Source: Methanothrix sp. (GTDB taxonomy: Archaea; Halobacteriota; Methanosarcinia; Methanotrichales; Methanotrichaceae). From it: DNA of 5,742 nucleotides. The stretch lies in the NCBI GenBank assembly GCA_028708055.1, contig JAQVZT010000048.1, positions 1-5,742 of the forward strand, read 5' to 3'. The notes under the pieces were generated by a model, which was given only the letters and a program-made list of their open reading frames with translations, was not told the origin of the DNA and searched no databases. The first letter of the stretch is position 1, and the number at the start of each line of letters is the position of its first letter. Below, in pieces: positions 1 to 5,740 of the stretch. The position numbers and the translations under genes are program-made.

Positions 1-555
1 GTGGTGATTGTTCCAATTCTTCTGGGCGACAAGGAGAAGGTACTTGCAATCTGCCGGCAGCTAAAGGAGGAACTTTCTGCGGCCAAGATGCGGGTTCAGC
101 TTGATACCAGCGATGAGCGGCCCGGTGCCAAGTTCTACAAGTGGGAGATGAAGGGCGTACCCATTCGACTGGAGGTCGGCCCGAGGGACATCGAGAAGGG
201 AGTCGTCACGCTGGTCCGTCGCGATAAAGTAAAGAAAGCTGTGCCCATGATGCAGCTGGCTACTGCCATCAACAAAGAGGCGGAAGATCTGCAGGCGGCC
301 CTCTACATCAAGGCCAGCAATCTTCATGATGCCAAGGTAAAAGAGGTTGCCAGCATCGAGGAGGCTAAGGCGCAGACGCAGGTGGGCGTGGCATTGGTAC
401 CCTGGTGCGGAGAGGAAGAATGCGGCCACAAGTTAGAGGACCAGGTGGGGGCAAACATGCTGGGCGAGCCGCAGTACAAGAGCTTCTCACTTGCCCGCTG
501 TGCCGTATGCGGCAAAGAGAGCCCCGGCCGGACTTACATGGCCAGGCAATACTGA
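1..555 (+). CDS. proS: Prolyl-tRNA synthetase (archaeal type), C-terminal part
   Basis: This is the last 184 codons of a class II prolyl-tRNA synthetase, the cytoplasmic enzyme that charges tRNA-Pro with proline. The gene is truncated at its 5' end by the window edge. The GTG at base 1 is almost certainly an internal valine codon, because the reading starts directly in the VVIVPI strand of the anticodon-binding domain. Residues 1 to about 100 are that domain, with the family signature around residues 44-63 (KFYKWE, KGVPIR, GPRD). Residues about 130-184 are the C-terminal zinc-binding module of archaeal/eukaryotic-type ProRS, with Cys136, Cys141, Cys167 and Cys170 as apparent metal ligands. 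The chain ends in Tyr, as is typical of this subtype, where the terminal tyrosine reaches back towards the active site. The catalytic domain lies outside the window. It is convergent with the next gene and followed by a strong hairpin. Identification is confident from motifs. Confidence 0.96.
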   Translation: MVIVPILLGDKEKVLAICRQLKEELSAAKMRVQLDTSDERPGAKFYKWEMKGVPIRLEVGPRDIEKGVVTLVRRDKVKKAVPMMQLATAINKEAEDLQAALYIKASNLHDAKVKEVASIEEAKAQTQVGVALVPWCGEEECGHKLEDQVGANMLGEPQYKSFSLARCAVCGKESPGRTYMARQY

Positions 556-569
556 ATTATACGAAGGAA

Positions 570-604
570 ATGAGGCGGGCAAAAGAATTATTGCCCGCAC
601 TCAT
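570..604. terminator. Hairpin between convergent genes, probable shared terminator or 3'-end structure
   Basis: Bases 575-582 (GCGGGCAA) and 591-598 (TTGCCCGC) form a perfect 8-bp stem around an 8-base loop. With one bulged base (599), bases 571-574 pair with 600-603, and 570 with 604. It lies between the proS stop (553-555) and the stop of the minus-strand gene (626-628). Short T-rich tracts follow on both sides: ATTTTC at 608-613 on plus, TTTCCTT at 564-570 read on minus. A bidirectional 3'-end element is inferred. Archaeal termination depends mainly on T-tracts, so the hairpin may instead stabilise 3' ends. Confidence 0.55.
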
Positions 605-625
605 CTGATTTTCTGCCGGTGGACA

Positions 626-2113
626 TCATTTGCGATATCCAATGCTGATGCATCCGGATTTTTTGTCTTTTTCCAGAATGCTCACCGACCTTGGATCTTT
701 CTTTGTCGCTCTGGATTCGGGGACTCCTGGCACAACAAGAGACGTGGAATTGATCTGCACCTCAGGGGAAGTGGCATTTTCCATTACAACATGAGATGTG
801 GCATTGACAGGCACTTCAGATGATAGGGATGTGCCATTTGCCGCAACTGATGCAGAGCTGTTCGAGACGGCAAGAGACGCGGAAGTGCCCTTTGTCAGAC
901 TCAATGTGGATGCAGCCTTTTTCGCACCCAGCACGGATGTCTCTCTTATATTATCTGGTACATGTATTCCCTTTGCCGGATTGGATGTTGAAACATTCTT
1001 TGCAGATTCGGTTGTGGTGACGAGTTCTATTGCGCCGGATGCGGACGTCTCCTTTGCCAAATTGGATGCGGGTGTGATCTTTGTTGCATCGGATGGTACA
1101 GTGATCTTTGTCGCATTGGGTGGCAGAGTGATCTTTGTCGCATTGGATGGTTGAGTGATCTTTGTCACATTGGATGGTTGAGTGATCTTTGTCACATTGG
1201 ACGGCGCTGTGACCTTTGTCGCAATGGGTGGCTGAGCGATCTTTGTCGCATTGGGTAGCTGAGTGACTTTTGTTGCCGTGGACGGCACTGTGGCCTTCGC
1301 AGCAGTAGGTAGCTGAACGATCTTTGTTGCATTAGACGGCGCTGTGACCTTTGTCGCATTGGGTAGCTGAGTGACTTTTGTTGCATTGGACGGCACTGTG
1401 GACTTCGCTGCAATAGGTAGCGGAGTGATCTTTGTCGCATTGGACGGCAGAGCGATCCTTGATTCATTGGATTCTGGAGAGGTCTCTGCCGCACTTACGG
1501 TTGCGTTACCATCAGTCGTATTGGATTTGGACTTAATTAGCGCCTCATCTACAGGAGCGGGAATTGGCCCGATGAAGAAAATTTCTTCCGGTTCAAGCCT
1601 TTTTTCCAGTATAGCATTTAGCTTATCCCTCCTCTGGCTCGGCAGGAAAACCGGAGGCTTCTGCCACCAGGCAGAGGAATCGAATTCATCGTATGGGTCG
1701 TCATTCAGCCTGGCAAAGCCGCCGTCCACAAGGATTCGGTTAACCGGTGGCCAGACGGGCCGAAATTCCGGATCAACAAGATAAATGACACAGATTAGCT
1801 GGTTCCACTTGCTTCGCTTGCCTGTCGTATTATTATTAATATCAATATATACCAGTTTATTCTTGAGCAAAGAGTAAGAATAGTCTCTTGCTGCTTTGCC
1901 TTGAGCAGTTATTCCTGACGGCGTCGCGATGTCGGCAAGCTTTATGCTATCAACACCATTTATCCCTCCATCGGCAATCAGAATCTCGATGCCCAGCGAA
2001 TCGCCGCTTACCACGCTTACAACACGTCCCACTGCCTCATCTGGCAGCCCGAAGGCTGCCGGCAGGAGAAGCAAACACAATGCCAAAGCCAATAGGGCCA
2101 ATCGATGTATCAA
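626..2113 (-). CDS. Exported protein: degenerate SNase-like domain plus sequon-rich repeat stalk
   Basis: A 495-residue protein predicted to be exported. Residues 1-22 are a signal peptide: Arg4, a long Leu/Ala core, then a likely cut near A20-G22. Residues 28-138 resemble a staphylococcal nuclease-like domain (VVSVVSGDSL; IKLADIATPS; VNRILVDGGFARL). By eye alignment to S. aureus nuclease, Asp21 is kept (Asp38), but Arg35, Asp40, Glu43 and Arg87 appear as Lys58, Ala63, Ser66 and Asn104, so nuclease activity is doubtful. Residues about 190-465 are Thr/Ser/Asn/Pro-rich, with fifteen 9-residue repeats at 223-357. I count 20 N-X-S/T sequons, 18 of them at residues 198-455, which suggests a glycosylated surface or secreted stalk. 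The C-terminus is basic, with no membrane anchor or sorting motif seen. The start is TTG, since an in-frame stop lies at 2138-2140 with no ATG or GTG between. A GAGGG (2127-2131) sits 13 bases upstream, rather far. Function and ligand are unknown. Confidence 0.85.
   Translation of the reverse strand: MIHRLALLALALCLLLLPAAFGLPDEAVGRVVSVVSGDSLGIEILIADGGINGVDSIKLADIATPSGITAQGKAARDYSYSLLKNKLVYIDINNNTTGKRSKWNQLICVIYLVDPEFRPVWPPVNRILVDGGFARLNDDPYDEFDSSAWWQKPPVFLPSQRRDKLNAILEKRLEPEEIFFIGPIPAPVDEALIKSKSNTTDGNATVSAAETSPESNESRIALPSNATKITPLPIAAKSTVPSNATKVTQLPNATKVTAPSNATKIVQLPTAAKATVPSTATKVTQLPNATKIAQPPIATKVTAPSNVTKITQPSNVTKITQPSNATKITLPPNATKITVPSDATKITPASNLAKETSASGAIELVTTTESAKNVSTSNPAKGIHVPDNIRETSVLGAKKAASTLSLTKGTSASLAVSNSSASVAANGTSLSSEVPVNATSHVVMENATSPEVQINSTSLVVPGVPESRATKKDPRSVSILEKDKKSGCISIGYRK
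1043..1447 (-). repeat. Fifteen 27-bp coding repeats (PSNATKITQ-type)
   Basis: A 27-bp tandem repeat inside the SNase-like gene encodes fifteen 9-residue units (protein residues 223-357), consensus P-S-N-A-T-K-I/V-T-X. Adjacent copies at 1151-1177 and 1178-1204 differ by one base. Two stretches of four units also match in a 108-bp register: GGGTAGCTGAGTGAC recurs at 1253 and 1361, and GACGGCACTG at 1281 and 1389. Growth by duplication of single units and of blocks is therefore likely. Nine of the fifteen units keep an N-A/V-T sequon. Others have Asn replaced (IAA, TAA, TAT, IAT, DAT), and the last unit is degenerate. Confidence 0.92.
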
Positions 2114-2180
2114 GACAATCCACTTTCCCTCAAATTTTTATTCCTACCTGGTATGTAATGGCTCCATTCATTTGCTTCAA

Positions 2181-2188
2181 ATTTATAA
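2181..2188 (-). promoter_or_regulatory. Possible TATA box of the SNase-like gene
   Basis: Read on the minus strand this is TTATAAAT, 68 bases before the TTG start at 2113. A start of transcription about 25 bases downstream, near 2160, would leave a leader of roughly 45 bases containing the GAGGG at 2127-2131. The core is nearly symmetric and also reads as TTTATAAT on the plus strand (2182-2189), so it could serve both directions. Assigned from position and base composition only. Confidence 0.3.
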
Positions 2189-2264
2189 TGATTCCGCTCG
2201 ACCTGGAAAAAAGCTCTTTTCCCCTAAGGTAACATACTCTTATCTCGATGAAAAGCTCAAATCT

Positions 2265-2269
2265 GGAGG
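2265..2269 (+). promoter_or_regulatory. GGAGG ribosome binding site before the small ORF
   Basis: A full GGAGG stands 4 bases before the ATG at 2274. It is the main argument that the 66-codon ORF is translated, and it selects this ATG as the start in a frame that is open far upstream. Chance occurrence is possible. Confidence 0.35.
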
Positions 2270-2273
2270 ATCT

Positions 2274-2474
2274 ATGGTTATAAATGAATTTACGGAAAAT
2301 TTCAAGTATGATCCGGTAGTGCCATTTCATGATGCAAATACTATCCCGCTAATGCTTATCAGCAGTAAGGGATCTGTGAATTTTTTTACAGAAGACTATA
2401 CACCAATTCCCTCTCCCGGAGAAAAACAGGTCAGCATATATTACCCAAAAAATGCCCACGTTTATAAACAATAA
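2274..2474 (+). CDS. Possible small protein of unknown function (66 aa), or 3' remnant of a longer gene
   Basis: I do not recognise this ORF. It would encode 66 residues with no signal peptide, no membrane segment and no cysteine. It is rich in aromatic and beta-prone residues with Pro-rich turns (residues 43-49, TPIPSPG), which looks like part of a beta-sandwich rather than a random shadow frame. For it: the GGAGG at 2265-2269 and a possible TATA-like element at 2182-2189. Against it: small size, and an in-frame reading that continues upstream without a stop into the antisense of the neighbouring gene. The 50 or so residues just upstream (about 2115-2273) also look protein-like, so this may be the tail of a gene whose 5' part was lost. 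It ends 39 bases before the aminotransferase start and could share a transcript with it. Confidence 0.35.
   Translation: MVINEFTENFKYDPVVPFHDANTIPLMLISSKGSVNFFTEDYTPIPSPGEKQVSIYYPKNAHVYKQ
2461..2468 (+). promoter_or_regulatory. Possible TATA box of the aminotransferase gene
   Basis: TTTATAAA lies 45 bases before the ribosome binding site-ATG unit's end, with its last base at 2468 and the ATG at 2514. Transcription would start near 2490, giving a leader of about 20-25 bases that contains the AGAGGAG site. It overlaps the last codons of the possible small ORF. A second AT-rich run at 2489-2497 (AATATAAAT) seems too close to the start. Assigned by position only. Confidence 0.4.
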
Positions 2475-2500
2475 CTGACGAGATTTAGAATATAAATGAC

Positions 2501-2507
2501 AGAGGAG
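2501..2507 (+). promoter_or_regulatory. Ribosome binding site of the aminotransferase
   Basis: AGAGGAG ends 6 bases before the ATG at 2514, a good Shine-Dalgarno match at normal spacing. It fixes the start codon of the downstream gene. Confidence 0.7.
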
Positions 2508-2513
2508 CGCTAA

Positions 2514-3806
2514 ATGACCCTTCAAAAGCATGTCAGCTTGAATATCAATGTTCGCGGCTTGTGTGAATCACCTACCCTGGCCATCAACGAGAGAGTAAAG
2601 TTGCTGCAGAGCCAGGGAAGAAAAATCTATGACTTTGGATTGGGCCAATCTCCGTTCCCCGTTCCAGCACCTGTTGTAGAGTCTCTGCGACTGCATGCTC
2701 ATGAGAAGGATTATCTCCCTGTCAAAGGCCTCATGGCCCTTAAGGAGGCAGTGGCCGGATTTCACCGCCAGAAAGACCTTGTGGAAGCCAATGCCGATTG
2801 CGTCCTGGTAGGCCCCGGTTCAAAAGAGCTCATGTTCCTGCTGCAACTGGTCTTTTATGGCGAGATCATTGTGCCCACTCCCTGCTGGGTCTCCTATGTA
2901 CCTCAAGCAACGATTTTGGGAAAACGGGTGAGCCTGATTCATACGTCATTCGAGGATAAATGGCATATCAATGCCGATCGCCTATCCGAGCATTTAGAGG
3001 TGGAGCAAGATCTATATCGTCCACGTATGCTGGTTCTGAACTATCCAGGAAATCCAGACGGCCTCACTTACACGGCAAATGAGCTCAAAGAGATTGCAGC
3101 GGTTGCCAGGGAATATGAGGTCATACTTCTCTCAGATGAGATTTACGGCCAGCTCCATCACCAGGGTAGACATGTTTCTGTGGCCCGCTTCTATCCTGAG
3201 GGTACCATAATCAGCTCAGGCCTGTCCAAGTGGTGCGGAGCGGGTGGGTGGAGATTGGGTACTTTCACCTTTCCTCGCAATCTGGATTGGCTCATGGAGG
3301 CGATGGCAGCCGTTGCCAGTGAGACATATACATCAGTTAGCGCTCCAATCCAGTATGCTGCGGTGGAAGCCTTCAGAGGGTCGATGGCGATCGAGCGATA
3401 TCTATGGCATGCCCGGCGCATTCTTTCAACTCTGGGAAAGAAATGCTACCAGATACTGTCGGACGCTGGCGTGCGGATCCATCCGCCAGAGGGCGCTTTT
3501 TATATGTTTCCAGACTTTTCGCCCTTCGCCGAAATTCTGGAGAAAAGGAACATCAAGAACGGCGCAACTCTCTGTGAACGCCTGCTGCAAGAAACTGGAG
3601 TTGCATTGCTCCCTGGAAGGGCCTTCGAGAGGCCCTGCAAAGAGCTCACCGCCAGGATATCTTATATAAATTTTGCAGGAGCAAGATCACTGGCAGCCAG
3701 CGAGACGATTGCCATGGATCATGAGCTGTCTGAGGAGTTTATTCATGCTCATTGCGAGGAGACTCTGCTGGCCACGCAAACTCTGGCAGATTGGCTGACG
3801 CGCTAA
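2514..3806 (+). CDS. PLP-dependent aminotransferase, class I/II (aspartate aminotransferase-like)
   Basis: A full-length 430-residue fold-type I enzyme, expected to move an amino group between an amino acid and a 2-oxo acid in the cytoplasm using PLP. The motifs run in the usual order: an N-terminal FGLGQSPFPVP segment (41-51) in place of the common GEP loop; GPGSKE (100-105) for the cofactor phosphate; NYPGNPDG (176-183) with Asn180; SDEIYG (207-212) with Asp208 and Tyr211; SGLSKWCGAGGWRLG (235-249) with the Schiff-base Lys239 and Arg247; GAFYMFP (327-333); and Arg381 in ARISYINFAG, the likely substrate carboxylate binder. All key residues are present, so it should be active. The substrate cannot be read from the sequence. 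The last 30 or so residues are a helical extension. The ATG is supported by AGAGGAG six bases upstream. Its stop overlaps that of the convergent radical SAM gene. Confidence 0.92.
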   Translation: MTLQKHVSLNINVRGLCESPTLAINERVKLLQSQGRKIYDFGLGQSPFPVPAPVVESLRLHAHEKDYLPVKGLMALKEAVAGFHRQKDLVEANADCVLVGPGSKELMFLLQLVFYGEIIVPTPCWVSYVPQATILGKRVSLIHTSFEDKWHINADRLSEHLEVEQDLYRPRMLVLNYPGNPDGLTYTANELKEIAAVAREYEVILLSDEIYGQLHHQGRHVSVARFYPEGTIISSGLSKWCGAGGWRLGTFTFPRNLDWLMEAMAAVASETYTSVSAPIQYAAVEAFRGSMAIERYLWHARRILSTLGKKCYQILSDAGVRIHPPEGAFYMFPDFSPFAEILEKRNIKNGATLCERLLQETGVALLPGRAFERPCKELTARISYINFAGARSLAASETIAMDHELSEEFIHAHCEETLLATQTLADWLTR

Positions 3807-5740
3807 TAGTAATACCAGATGCTCCTGTAGTCTTCCGGATTTTCTCCCCTCTCCTTAAGCCTTTGCAGATACCTGAGAACGGAGACGTCAGTGTAGATAT
3901 AGGGCTTTACCTGAGCGATGTTCTTCTCCCAGGGAAGAAATGAGTACATTCTCCTGCCTTCTGGGGTTATGGCTATAAGCTCGTGGTTCTGCCAGGCTCG
4001 CAGATGGTCCTTGCCCAGGCCCGGAACATTGAATACCGGCTCATCGGTTCGGAATATTCCAGGAAGCAGCCGCGCTTCTTCCTTTCGCTCCTGCAATATG
4101 CGAGATATGGGCACAGCATAGTCCTCCATCTCGGTCTTTCCTTTCATGTTGAACGTATAGTACGGGTCCACACCGATCTGCTTGAGGATTATTCTAAGGG
4201 CTGATGTCTCGAACTTGCGGCTGTTGGCAAATGTGAAGACCTGTTGATTGTAGACCTCAATGCCACTCATCTTCACCATCTTTATGGCAGCTATCGTTTC
4301 CGGAGTAATCTCGTAGGGATGCATGAAGTGCGTCACTATGCAGATGTTCCTCTTCCCAAACTCGTTGTACCGGGCCAGTATCTCACATAGATCGGCTGTA
4401 ATCCTCTGAGGAACGGTTGCAGGAGTCCTGGTGGCAACTCTGATGCTCTTAAGGTGAGAAATCTCAGAAAGCTTGCTCAGGATCTTGTCGATAAGAGAGT
4501 CATCCATTACAAGGGGGTCGCCGCCTGTGACCAAGACATCCATCATTTCCTCATGTTCTGAGAACCACTGCAATGCGGCCTCGATCTTCTCCGGAGGGGC
4601 CAGTGCCGAGGCCATAAGAGGCGAGGTCAGCTCCCAGTTGCGCTGGCAATAGACACAGATCTGGGGGCATGATTCATAGGGCTTAATTATCGCTACCCTG
4701 GGGTAGCGGCGAGTGACAAGATCTATCGGCGATGTATCTCTCTCCTTCATGAAATCAAAGGCCCATTTCCTGTCCTTTCTGTGTGTGATCATGTTCTGGA
4801 CGTAGCTGAGCGGTGGAAAGACCTGTCTGCGAACTGCATAGTCCAGATCGCAGGGTTCCAGGTCCATAAGATGCAGATAGTAGGGGGTAACTGCGAATGG
4901 CACATGGTTTTCTACGGCCAGCCTCATCGATTCTTCATGATCCGGCCCAAGTTTAATTATCTGTTTAATTATATCTATGTCATTAGTATCTTTGAATATA
5001 TTTCGATATTGCCAGTGCCAATCCCTCCAATCGTTCTCTGTGGAATTGAGAATCTCTAAGATTCTTCTCCTGCTATCTTGCCTCTTGGAGACGATCTGTG
5101 GATCGAGCCCGGATCGATATCTTTTCAGGTAATTGTCCATGCGCCTACCCATTTGATCCAGGTAGTTCGAGCGCATCTGACCGGCGATTCTTCCTTCATG
5201 CTCATCGAATTTTGGAGTATCTATTCCTTCCATTAATCGGGATGGATAGACATCCGCTTTCAGTTTTAATGCTTTGAAAAAATGCGTAAACTCCGCGATG
5301 AAATCCTCGCTGACATCTGCATCTCCATCCAAGGCAGCACGCCACAGATTCACCAGTGATGAAGTTCCTGCAATTTTTTCGTTTCTTGGTGAGATGATAT
5401 TCTTCAAAGTACGTATCACATCTCTAAAGAGAATATAATCCCAATTCTCAATCTCACCTAAATCGCAGGAGTAAGTCCATTCTCTAGCTTCAATGTAGCG
5501 TGCCACCTTATTTCTAGCACTTTCTACAGTTTTGCTCTCCTTTAGAAGCACATACAATTCGGGTGACGCGTCCCAGCAATCCTTCCATCGAGCCCTTATT
5601 TCATTATTAGCCATCATTTCATTATTAGCCATCATTTCATTATTAGCCATCATTTCATTATTAGCCATCATTTCATTATTAGCCATCATTTCATTATTAG
5701 CCATCATTTCATTATTAGCCATCATTTCATTATTAGCCAT
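3803..5740 (-). CDS. Long KamA-family radical SAM protein (lysine 2,3-aminomutase-like)
   Basis: At least 645 residues; the 5' end may continue past the right edge. Residues about 235-645 are a complete KamA-type core (lysine 2,3-aminomutase has about 416 residues), beginning with the WRDWHWQ/ITPYY-like region (238-290). Cys358, Cys362 and Cys365 (CxxxCxxC) would bind the 4Fe-4S cluster, GGDPL (406-410) fits the SAM site, TRTPATVPQRIT (437-448) and HFMHP (471-475) are family motifs, and Lys577 in NVPGLGK matches the PLP lysine. Arg367 matches the substrate carboxylate arginine. The two Asp that hold the lysine side chain in the Clostridium enzyme appear as Asn531 and Asn571, so the substrate may not be lysine. 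Residues 49-234 are an extra, mostly helical domain I cannot name. Residues 1-48 are eight MMANNE-type repeats. The start is uncertain: 15 in-frame ATGs lie in the repeat and no GGAGG is seen there. It is probably an amino acid aminomutase, but the reaction is unproven. Confidence 0.88.
   Translation of the reverse strand: MANNEMMANNEMMANNEMMANNEMMANNEMMANNEMMANNEMMANNEIRARWKDCWDASPELYVLLKESKTVESARNKVARYIEAREWTYSCDLGEIENWDYILFRDVIRTLKNIISPRNEKIAGTSSLVNLWRAALDGDADVSEDFIAEFTHFFKALKLKADVYPSRLMEGIDTPKFDEHEGRIAGQMRSNYLDQMGRRMDNYLKRYRSGLDPQIVSKRQDSRRRILEILNSTENDWRDWHWQYRNIFKDTNDIDIIKQIIKLGPDHEESMRLAVENHVPFAVTPYYLHLMDLEPCDLDYAVRRQVFPPLSYVQNMITHRKDRKWAFDFMKERDTSPIDLVTRRYPRVAIIKPYESCPQICVYCQRNWELTSPLMASALAPPEKIEAALQWFSEHEEMMDVLVTGGDPLVMDDSLIDKILSKLSEISHLKSIRVATRTPATVPQRITADLCEILARYNEFGKRNICIVTHFMHPYEITPETIAAIKMVKMSGIEVYNQQVFTFANSRKFETSALRIILKQIGVDPYYTFNMKGKTEMEDYAVPISRILQERKEEARLLPGIFRTDEPVFNVPGLGKDHLRAWQNHELIAITPEGRRMYSFLPWEKNIAQVKPYIYTDVSVLRYLQRLKERGENPEDYRSIWYYY

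Larger units (their letters stand above)
2114..2513. other. Divergent intergenic region, AT-rich, with doubtful small ORF
   Basis: A 400-base stretch between the start of the minus-strand SNase-like gene and the plus-strand aminotransferase. It holds TATA-like elements near 2181-2189 and 2461-2468. It also holds an imperfect hairpin, in which ACCT at 2201-2204 plus GGAAAA at 2205-2210 pair with TTTTCC at 2217-2222 and AGGT at 2227-2230 around a 4-base bulge. A 66-codon ORF lies at 2274-2474. I see no tRNA, insertion sequence or CRISPR here. The plus-strand frame of the small ORF stays open across the whole region and back into the SNase-like gene, so it could be the remains of a longer gene. 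Confidence 0.5.

Noticed and set aside
1..3. GTG at base 1 as a start codon
   Set aside because: The reading begins inside the ProRS anticodon-binding domain; the catalytic domain must lie upstream, so this is an internal valine codon.
61..429. Minus-strand 122-codon frame opposite proS
   Set aside because: It is a shadow of a well-identified gene, with no ribosome binding site or recognisable features.
1043..1447. CRISPR array or non-coding satellite
   Set aside because: There are no spacers, and the 27-bp period encodes a consistent 9-residue repeat within a long ORF with a signal peptide.
1192..1494. Minus-strand 100-codon frame inside the repeat array
   Set aside because: A +1 shadow of the same repeats giving Arg/Gln/Pro-rich sequence; the other frame has a signal peptide, a domain and far greater length.
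798..1784. Plus-strand open frames opposite the SNase-like gene (798-1154, 1371-1784)
   Set aside because: They arise because the 27-bp repeat keeps an antisense frame open; they have no ribosome binding site and give low-complexity repeats (VIFVALDG).
2130..2531. Minus-strand short frames in the spacer (2130-2330, 2349-2531)
   Set aside because: They have no convincing ribosome binding site, and the second covers the aminotransferase start and its ribosome binding site.
3619..3635. GGGCC / GGCCC inverted repeat as a terminator
   Set aside because: It is a 5-bp stem inside the aminotransferase coding region without a T-tract; it encodes a conserved part of the protein.
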